DNA of 22,667 bases from Ruminococcus sp. UBA7477. GTDB taxonomy: Bacteria > Bacillota > Clostridia > Oscillospirales > Ruminococcaceae. A program made the translations under genes and the position numbers. Under the pieces are notes generated by a model. The model had not been told where the DNA came from. It made no database searches and was given only the letters and a program-made list of their open reading frames with translations. Location of the stretch: positions 53,787 through 76,453 of the forward strand of contig DLOT01000028.1 of the NCBI GenBank assembly GCA_002479715.1, in the 5' to 3' direction. Positions within the stretch are counted from its first letter, which is position 1, and each line of letters begins with the position of its first letter. This document shows positions 16,940-22,667 of the stretch, piece after piece.

Positions 16940-17898
16940 CAAAATACCTCCCAGTCGTTGACCTTTTCCTTGCCTTCCATCTGAAGGCCGAGTTTGCTCA
17001 AAAGCTCCTGAGCCGCATTGTATCCCATCTTCTTCTGACGGTTGTTCATAGCGGCAACTTCGATAATGACCGCAAGATTACGTCCGGGCTTAATAGGGAT
17101 CGTAAGGCTTGGAACCTTTACACCTAAAATGGATGTATATTCGTTATCGACTCCCATTCTGTCGTATACCTTGCTGCCGTCCCATGTTTCAAGCTGAATG
17201 ATAAGGTCGATCTTCTCGGTGACCTTTACGGCACCCATACCGAAAAGACGGCGAGTATTTATAATTCCTATTCCGCGAAGCTCAAGGAAGTGTCTTATGT
17301 TGTCAGGTGACTGTCCGACAAGGCTTATTCTTGAAACCTTGCGTATCTCAACAGCGTCGTCAGCAACGAGCCGATGCCCGCGCTTAACAAGCTCTATAGC
17401 AGTTTCGCTTTTGCCGACACCGCTTTCTCCGACGATCAGGATACCCTCGCCGTAAACCTCTATCAGAACACCGTGTCTTGTTATCCGCGGCGCCAGACGC
17501 ACATGGAGAAAAGCTATAAGCTCTGCAACGAAATCAGACGTACTGGCATCAGTCCTGACGATAGGAACATCGTATTTATTTGAAAACTCGAGCATCTCAG
17601 GATAAGGCTCGTGGCCGCGGCATATCGCAAGCAGCGGAATTTTCTGTGAAAAGAGAGTTTCCGTTCTCTTTCGGCGCTCGCTTTCATCAATTGAAGCAAG
17701 ATATGCAAACTCCATGTTGCCGCAGATCTGTATGCGGTCTACGTTGAAATACTCGTAAAAGCCCGTCAGCTGAAGCCCCGGACGGTTACAGTCATCGCAG
17801 GAAATGTTTATCTCGGAAACGTCTTTTATCGTCGATAGTACCTCGAGGTGCATCTCATCAACGATCTCTTTCAGTGAAACGCTGTAATTCTCGCTCAT
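16939..17898 (-). CDS. hprK: HPr kinase/phosphorylase
   Basis: 319 residues, typical length. HprK/P phosphorylates and dephosphorylates Ser46 of HPr in response to fructose-1,6-bisphosphate and phosphate, the central switch of CcpA-mediated carbon catabolite repression in Firmicutes. The N-terminal domain (about 1-130) is followed by the conserved RHGVLIEVYGEG with its His (about 142), P-loop GESGVGKS (157-164), the Asp pair in VADDAVEI (about 178-185), LELRGIGI, and the C-terminal KPGRNLAVIIEVAAMNNR signature. GGAGG (17909-17913) lies 10 nt before the ATG. No HPr or Crh gene is in the window. It follows the PLP enzyme by 22 nt and its stop is fused to the PHP gene start. Confidence 0.97.
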   Translation of the reverse strand: MSENYSVSLKEIVDEMHLEVLSTIKDVSEINISCDDCNRPGLQLTGFYEYFNVDRIQICGNMEFAYLASIDESERRKRTETLFSQKIPLLAICRGHEPYPEMLEFSNKYDVPIVRTDASTSDFVAELIAFLHVRLAPRITRHGVLIEVYGEGILIVGESGVGKSETAIELVKRGHRLVADDAVEIRKVSRISLVGQSPDNIRHFLELRGIGIINTRRLFGMGAVKVTEKIDLIIQLETWDGSKVYDRMGVDNEYTSILGVKVPSLTIPIKPGRNLAVIIEVAAMNNRQKKMGYNAAQELLSKLGLQMEGKEKVNDWEVF

Positions 17899-17920
17899 AA
17901 TTCATTGTCCTCCGTTATGA

Positions 17921-19192
17921 TTATATCAGGCCCATTTTTATCATCTCATGAGCGGCAGTCATTACTCCCACCTTGCCGCTCGGGTAGGTCAGACCTCCTT
18001 GAAGCCATGCAGCATACGGAGGTCTTATCGGTGCGTCCGCCGAAAGCTCAATAGAAGCTCCCATAGTGAATGCTCCGGCAGCCATAATTACCTTGCTGTC
18101 ATAGCCCGGCATATCCCACGCTTCAGGCATTACAAAGCTGTCGACCGGAGAGCCTTTCTGAATACCTTGGCAAAACACTGTCAAATTTCTCTCATTTTTC
18201 AATAGCACTGAGGAAATAATATCTGTGCGCGGCTCGTTTGATTTAGGAAGTGTTTCAAAGCCGAGCTTTTCAAACAGTCTACAGGCAAAAACAGCTGTTT
18301 TAAGAGCGTTTGCAACCGTCTGAGGCGCAAGAAAGAATCCAAGCATCATTTCCCTGTTCTGACCTAAAGTACACCCGATCTCCTTGCCCATTCCGACGCA
18401 GGTCAGCCTGTCAGCACATTTGTTAACAAGGTCTGCTCTTCCTGCAATATATCCGCCGGTCCGCGCAATACCGCCTCCCGGATTTTTGATAAGCGAGCCG
18501 ATTATCAAATCGGCACCGACAGACAAAGGCTCATTTTTTTCAACGAACTCACCGTAACAGTTATCGACCATTACAATAATGTTCGGGTTGGCGTTCTTGG
18601 CGATATCGGCTATTCGGCCGATTTTTTCAACTGTCAGTGAAGGTCTGAGTGAGTAGCCGCGCGATCTCTGTATGTAACAAACTGCCGCATTTGCGCACTT
18701 TGCGGCAATTTCCTCAAGATCCGGAGTTCCATCCTGCAAAAGCTCGGCTTGTTCATACTTTATTCCAAAATCAATAAGTGAACCGCTTCCCTTTTCGCCT
18801 CTTATTCCGATGATCTCTTCAAGGGTGTCATAAGGCGCTCCTATTGCAGAAAGCATCACATCGCCGCTTCTAAGAACACCGAAGAGCGCTGTTGAAAGCG
18901 CGTGCGTTCCGTTGACAAAGGTATGGCGTACAAGTGCGTCCTCACCGCCGAGAGCCTGGGCAAAAACCTTGTCTAGGGCTTCTCTGCCGCAGTCACCATA
19001 TCCATAACCGTCGGTTCCTTTAAGGCAGCTTTCGCTCACCCTGTTATCAATAAACGCTTTTAAAACTTTATGACCGTTATATTCCGCTGTTTCATCGATG
19101 CGCTTAAACTGCTGTACGCATTCTTCCTCTGCCTCGCGTGCCAGATCTAAAAGTCTGTCGTCAAAACCGAAGGGGTTGTTTTCTAAGCTCAT
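17921..19192 (-). CDS. Methionine gamma-lyase family PLP enzyme ('aluminum resistance' family, YnbB-like)
   Basis: 423 residues. It is a fold-type I PLP enzyme of the cystathionine beta-lyase/methionine gamma-lyase-related family, often annotated as aluminum resistance protein. The reaction is not firmly established, but C-S lyase activity is the usual guess. Visible: YGYGDCGRE (62-70), TFVNGTHALSTALFG (91-105, phosphate-binding loop region), QRSRGYSLRPSL (175-186), VMVDNCYGEF (207-216) with the PLP-pairing Asp210, and GSLIKNPGGGI (232-242) with the probable Schiff-base Lys236. All key elements look intact. It starts 1 nt after the acetyltransferase stop and precedes hprK by 22 nt. In many Firmicutes this gene sits near hfq, miaA or lexA, so its place here is a local arrangement. 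Confidence 0.9.
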   Translation of the reverse strand: MSLENNPFGFDDRLLDLAREAEEECVQQFKRIDETAEYNGHKVLKAFIDNRVSESCLKGTDGYGYGDCGREALDKVFAQALGGEDALVRHTFVNGTHALSTALFGVLRSGDVMLSAIGAPYDTLEEIIGIRGEKGSGSLIDFGIKYEQAELLQDGTPDLEEIAAKCANAAVCYIQRSRGYSLRPSLTVEKIGRIADIAKNANPNIIVMVDNCYGEFVEKNEPLSVGADLIIGSLIKNPGGGIARTGGYIAGRADLVNKCADRLTCVGMGKEIGCTLGQNREMMLGFFLAPQTVANALKTAVFACRLFEKLGFETLPKSNEPRTDIISSVLLKNERNLTVFCQGIQKGSPVDSFVMPEAWDMPGYDSKVIMAAGAFTMGASIELSADAPIRPPYAAWLQGGLTYPSGKVGVMTAAHEMIKMGLI

Positions 19193-19193
19193 T

Positions 19194-19970
19194 TTATATT
19201 CCGTCCTTTATATCGAGAACATAGTCAACGCCTATCTCTCTGAAGCCTATCTCCTCGTAGTAGCTTTTTCTGTGGTTTCTGGCAAACAGGCGAACGTTTA
19301 TACCGTCCATGCCAAGGCGCTCACCAATATAGTAAAGAAGCAATCTGGCATAATGCTTTCCGCGCATTTCAGGCAGAGTTGCAACCTGACCTATGAGCGC
19401 CTTGCTTCCGACTATGTATTGTATAGTCGCGGTGGTACAGCCGTTCAAAACGAAAGCCTGTGACAGCCCGCGCCTGATTCGGTGCGATGTATCGGTCAGC
19501 CAAAGATCGTAGGCTGACACAAGATTCGGAAAGCCCGTTTTCAGTATGTCAAATACATCATCAAGACGAGGTGTTTCATCCACCGTCAGCTCAGGCAGCC
19601 CATTTGGACACTGAAACTCAAATTCATGGCGTTCACCGAGAGTATATCCGTCGGATACATAATTCATCAGAGCTTTGGCACACTCTTGTTCAAGCTCACA
19701 GGTCGTCGGCTTGTTAATCCTTATCATAAAAGCAAAATCCGCGACGGATTCACTGCCGAAGACTTCTCCCTCAAGAGCCTCGCATATCATTGTGGCGTTG
19801 AAAAGACTGACTGTTCCGACGCGTCTGTCGTTCTCATATACGGCAAAAAAACGACAAAAATCATACCCCAAGCCGTATGCGTCGAAGTTGGCTGTGATTT
19901 TTCCCGTATAACGACTGTCCTTCAAGCGGCTTATTAACATATCACTGTTGTCTGATATCTGCTTTATCAT
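19194..19970 (-). CDS. GNAT-family acetyltransferase
   Basis: 258 residues. It transfers an acetyl group from acetyl-CoA to an unknown amine acceptor. The C-terminal half (about 130-258) is a recognisable GNAT fold: motif A runs from IGQVATLP (193-200) through the acetyl-CoA-binding loop EMRGKHYAR (201-209) into a helix. Motif B is LFARNHRKSYYEEIGF (228-243), with the usual Tyr residues. The N-terminal half (1-125) is less conserved and could be a degenerate second GNAT domain or a substrate-recognition domain. The ATG overlaps the upstream peptidase stop by 4 nt (ATGA), and the next gene starts 1 nt after its TAA. The substrate cannot be predicted; peptide or amino-acid metabolism is suggested only by neighbours. 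Confidence 0.85.
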   Translation of the reverse strand: MIKQISDNSDMLISRLKDSRYTGKITANFDAYGLGYDFCRFFAVYENDRRVGTVSLFNATMICEALEGEVFGSESVADFAFMIRINKPTTCELEQECAKALMNYVSDGYTLGERHEFEFQCPNGLPELTVDETPRLDDVFDILKTGFPNLVSAYDLWLTDTSHRIRRGLSQAFVLNGCTTATIQYIVGSKALIGQVATLPEMRGKHYARLLLYYIGERLGMDGINVRLFARNHRKSYYEEIGFREIGVDYVLDIKDGI

Positions 19971-20986
19971 AACTGCGCTGCCCTTTCGGATAAAAGCTTT
20001 GAAAGAACAAAGCAGCTATCAAGATCACGGCTGTCTATAACGCAGCAGGAACTATGCAGATAGCGGCACGGAAGTGAGATCGCACAGGTCCTCACACCGC
20101 CTCTTGAAAGATGAATTGCTCCTGCATCGTTTCCGCCTGCAATTCTTGTTTTTGTCTGGCATGGGATACCGTTTTTTTCTGCAATTTCAAAAGCCATGGC
20201 ATACAGCCCCTTATCGTATACGGTGCTTCTGTCCATATACGAAACCACGGCTCCCTTGCCAAGCTCGCAAACTCTGTCACCACCAGAGGCTGACGGAATA
20301 TCAGCAGCCGTGGTGCTTTCAAGCACGATCGCGATGTCCGGATCAACGCTGTAGGCTGCACATTTTGAACCGCGAAGTCCTATTTCCTCCTGAACGACAA
20401 AGGTAAAATACGTGTCGTATTCCCGTCCCTCTTCGATCATTTTAAGCATGATCGCACAGCCTGCACGATCATCTATCGCTTTACATTTTATTTTGCAGTC
20501 GCCGAAGCTTTCAAAGCCTGAAACAAATCGGATGCTGTCGCCGAGAGAAACCAAAGCCTTGCTTTCTTCAAGGCTGTCTGTTCCGATATCAACGACTATT
20601 TTGTCAAACGGCACAGACTGCTTGCGCTCTTCAGGCGAAAGATTATGAATTGCCGCTCCGCCGATAACACCGAGAGTATCGTTCCTGCCAACCCGAACCC
20701 TTTGACCGAAAACGACTCTCGGGTCTATGCCGCCGACAGGCGCCGCCCTGAGTGTTCCGTCGGAGTTGATATAGGTAACGATCATTCCGACTTCATCCAT
20801 GTGAGCCGACACCATAATGCGGTTTTTGGCTCTTTTCTGCCCTTTTACAAAGGCGATAACATTGCCGAGAGGATCGACCTTAATCTCTGCCTTATTTTTA
20901 ATTCTCGAAACAATATAATCCCTAATCTGCCCCTCATCGCCCGAAATGCCATCAAGAAGGCAAAGTTTTTCAAGTTCTTTTATCAT
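19967..20986 (-). CDS. M42-family metallopeptidase (second of a tandem pair)
   Basis: 339 residues. M42 enzymes are cytoplasmic dimetal aminopeptidases (TET/FrvX/YpdE group), usually large self-compartmentalised oligomers trimming short peptides. Metal-ligand and catalytic residues appear complete: His62 and Asp64 in SAHMDEVG, Asp172 in KAIDDRAG, Glu200-Glu201 in QEEIGLRG, Glu223 in VLEST, and His311 in YLHSS. Glycine-rich AGGNDAGAIHLSRGG (283-297) is also typical. Its ATG shares ATGA with the stop of the upstream paralogue, and it has no clear ribosome binding site, so translation is probably coupled. Metal type and peptide preference cannot be told from the sequence. Confidence 0.92.
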   Translation of the reverse strand: MIKELEKLCLLDGISGDEGQIRDYIVSRIKNKAEIKVDPLGNVIAFVKGQKRAKNRIMVSAHMDEVGMIVTYINSDGTLRAAPVGGIDPRVVFGQRVRVGRNDTLGVIGGAAIHNLSPEERKQSVPFDKIVVDIGTDSLEESKALVSLGDSIRFVSGFESFGDCKIKCKAIDDRAGCAIMLKMIEEGREYDTYFTFVVQEEIGLRGSKCAAYSVDPDIAIVLESTTAADIPSASGGDRVCELGKGAVVSYMDRSTVYDKGLYAMAFEIAEKNGIPCQTKTRIAGGNDAGAIHLSRGGVRTCAISLPCRYLHSSCCVIDSRDLDSCFVLSKLLSERAAQL

Positions 20987-22008
20987 AGATCCACATACAC
21001 ACTTTCACAGAATTTTGCAAGCAGCTTAGCCGTGCTTTCAACATCGTTAATATCCACGATCTCAACAGGCGTATGCATATGCTTTTCGGGTATAGAAACC
21101 GTTACCGACGGGATGCCGCCGCGCGTTACTCCGATAATATCAGCGTTAGTGCCTGTTTTGCCCTCCATGACCTCAAGCTGATACGGAATGCCGTTAGATT
21201 CAGCAAGCATTATCAGATCCTCCGACATTTTTCTTGAGAGGGACGGAGCTAAGCCGATCATAGGACCCCTGCCCAATATGCCAAGGTTCTCGCCGCTTTC
21301 ACAGTGGGTCTTTGCAAATGAAACATCGACAGCTATTGCCATGTCGGGATCTATGTTATATGCTCCCATGTTTGCGCCCCGCTCGCCTATCTCTTCCTGT
21401 GAAGAAAGCAAAACAGCAATATTCACATCAGTTGACTTGTCCTTCAGAATATCCAATGCGAGGATTATTGACGCAACGCCGCTTCGGTCATCGAGTGCCT
21501 TTGAGGTTACTCTACTTCCGGAAAGGGTTTCAAGCTTGTTTTCGATCAAAACTCTGTCGCCTAGAGAAACAAGGTATTTTGCTCTTTCTCCGCTAATTCC
21601 CAGGTCGATGTAAATGTCATCAAATGCGGCTGCCTTGGTATTGTCATGTTCGAGATGGGGAGGCGTCGAGGTGACAAAGCCGAAAAGCTTTTCGTTGCCG
21701 TAAACTGTCACCTGCTGTGCAAGCAGACATCGGGCATCCGGAGAGCCGCACGGAGCGACTTTAAGGAAGCCGTCATCGGTGATGTATGTTACGATCATTC
21801 CGACCTCATCAATATGCGCATCAAGAAGAACGGTCGGTTTATCATCATTCCAATGACTGCGTTTAAAGTAAACACAACCGCTGTTCGGATCATATTTCGC
21901 TTCACCGTAGGGCTGCAACAGCTCTGCAGCAATCTTTGCCGCACAACACTCACAGCCCGAAACGCCCATCGGTTCAGTAAGCTTTGAAAGCAGTTCTTTA
22001 GTATTCAT
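20983..22008 (-). CDS. M42-family metallopeptidase (first of a tandem pair)
   Basis: 341 residues. It is a paralogue of the following gene with clearly diverged sequence, but both retain the M42 active site. Here His65 and Asp67 lie in LDAHIDEVG, Asp173 in KALDDRSG, Glu205-Glu206 in QEEIGERG, Asp228 in VDVSF, and His312 in KHMHTP. GTNADIIGVTRGG (286-298) matches the conserved Gly-rich C-terminal motif. AGAGG lies about 8 nt before the ATG at 22008. It starts 12 nt after murD and overlaps its paralogue by 4 nt. In clostridia M42 genes often occur in twos or threes, where they could form mixed oligomers; that is inference here. Confidence 0.93.
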   Translation of the reverse strand: MNTKELLSKLTEPMGVSGCECCAAKIAAELLQPYGEAKYDPNSGCVYFKRSHWNDDKPTVLLDAHIDEVGMIVTYITDDGFLKVAPCGSPDARCLLAQQVTVYGNEKLFGFVTSTPPHLEHDNTKAAAFDDIYIDLGISGERAKYLVSLGDRVLIENKLETLSGSRVTSKALDDRSGVASIILALDILKDKSTDVNIAVLLSSQEEIGERGANMGAYNIDPDMAIAVDVSFAKTHCESGENLGILGRGPMIGLAPSLSRKMSEDLIMLAESNGIPYQLEVMEGKTGTNADIIGVTRGGIPSVTVSIPEKHMHTPVEIVDINDVESTAKLLAKFCESVYVDL

Positions 22009-22020
22009 TGAAAAAACCTC

Positions 22021-22667
22021 TTATTTTAAGTCATTGACGCACTGCTTGAAATGCTTGCCGCGTTCTTCAAACATTCTGTACATATCAAATGAAGCGCAGG
22101 CCGGCGTAAGCGATACGATATCACCTTGGACGGCGTTCTCCCTTGCGGCTCTAACGGCCTCCGGCATATTTCCGACGCGGATGATCTTAAGTCCGCTTTT
22201 TTCAAACAGCGGCGAAGCGGTAACGGCATCTTGTATTTTCTGAGCCGTCTGCCCCATAAGTATAAGAGCCTTGCATTTTCGGCAGATTTCATCAGCCATC
22301 GGTGCAAAGGAAACGCCCTTGTCAGAGCCGCCTTGTATGAGGATCTGCTTTTGGTCGAAAGCAGCAAGGCAGGCAAGCACTCTTGTCGGGCTTGAGGCTA
22401 TCGAATTGTTATAATACTTTACGCCGTCAAGCTCGCGGACAAACTCGATCCTATGTTCAACGCCGCCGAACTCTGCGGCTGTTTTGGCTACGGTTTCCGG
22501 CTTGACCTCACCGTATGTAACTGCGATGGCCGCGAGATAGTTTTCAACGTTATGCATTCCGGGAATCTTTATATCGCGCATATTGCAGTATTCAGTGACC
22601 TTGCCGCGCTCATTAAAGCAAAGCATACCGTCATCCCGCAGAAACGCTCCGCATTCAGGCACGGTTT
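22021..22667 (-). CDS. murD: UDP-N-acetylmuramoylalanine--D-glutamate ligase MurD, C-terminal part (cut by window edge)
   Basis: 214 codons of the 3' part are present; the ATP-binding N-terminal half lies beyond base 22667. MurD adds D-glutamate to UDP-MurNAc-L-alanine in the cytoplasm. Visible Mur-ligase features: the start of the substrate-holding segment GMHNVENYLAA; FGGVEHRIEFV, then KYYNNSIASSPTR (MurD-type loop with the conserved Ser and Asn); IQGGSDKGVSF; ILMGQTAQKI; and the C-terminal LTPACASFDMYRMFEERG, which is typical of MurD rather than MurC, MurE or MurF. A GTG near 22662 is internal to the gene, not a start. It is the first visible gene of the array, 12 nt before the M42 pair. 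Confidence 0.93.
   Translation of the reverse strand, partial: TVPECGAFLRDDGMLCFNERGKVTEYCNMRDIKIPGMHNVENYLAAIAVTYGEVKPETVAKTAAEFGGVEHRIEFVRELDGVKYYNNSIASSPTRVLACLAAFDQKQILIQGGSDKGVSFAPMADEICRKCKALILMGQTAQKIQDAVTASPLFEKSGLKIIRVGNMPEAVRAARENAVQGDIVSLTPACASFDMYRMFEERGKHFKQCVNDLK

Noticed and set aside
16940..16942. TTG as the PHP gene start
   Set aside because: The adjacent ATG at 16939 is a better codon and better spaced from GGGAGG.
22660..22662. GTG as a start codon for the murD fragment
   Set aside because: The reading frame continues past the window edge and the visible part is only the C-terminal half of MurD, so this is an internal codon.
1..22667. CRISPR arrays, insertion sequences, tRNA or rRNA genes, prophage parts, riboswitches
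   Set aside because: I looked for repeat arrays, transposase or integrase motifs and structured RNA leaders and found none. Coding density leaves no room for them outside 110-315.

Overview
The window is a piece of bacterial chromosome, most likely from a Gram-positive anaerobe of the class Clostridia (Ruminococcus/Oscillospiraceae-like). This rests on gene content and order (hprK, PHP gene, murB, rapZ, whiA, dnaE), strong GGAGG-type ribosome binding sites, a TTG start, and moderate GC. The exact species cannot be read from the sequence.

Everything recognisable is on the minus strand, so transcription runs from high to low coordinates. In that order: the C-terminal part of murD (window edge); two tandem M42 metallopeptidases; a GNAT acetyltransferase; a PLP enzyme of the methionine gamma-lyase/'aluminum resistance' family; hprK; a PHP-domain phosphoesterase; murB; rapZ; whiA; dnaE; sbcD; sbcC; and a 1913-residue DUF4011-type helicase with transglutaminase-like, superfamily 1 helicase, Vsr-like nuclease and DUF3320 parts. 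Thirteen complete or nearly complete genes follow one another with gaps of at most 35 nt, and several share TGA/ATG overlaps. They are probably co-transcribed from a promoter outside the window.

The only substantial non-coding stretch is 110-315. It holds an inverted repeat just beyond the helicase stop (a possible weak terminator) and a consensus-perfect sigma-A promoter (TTGACA, 17 nt, TATAAT). That promoter reads into a further minus-strand gene, of which only the first 36 codons are present at the left edge.

Functionally the array links cell-wall synthesis (murD, murB), nutrient sensing (hprK, rapZ), a division-linked regulator (whiA) and peptide/amino-acid metabolism to DNA replication and repair (dnaE, sbcDC). 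The most unusual part is the distal end, where SbcD, SbcC and the giant helicase form a tightly packed block. Proteins with the helicase's architecture are associated with anti-phage defence, so this block is the best candidate for an uncharacterised DNA-processing system. The helicase nuclease motif looks altered (Met where I expect Glu), while its transglutaminase-like triad looks intact. The usual yvcK gene between rapZ and whiA is absent.
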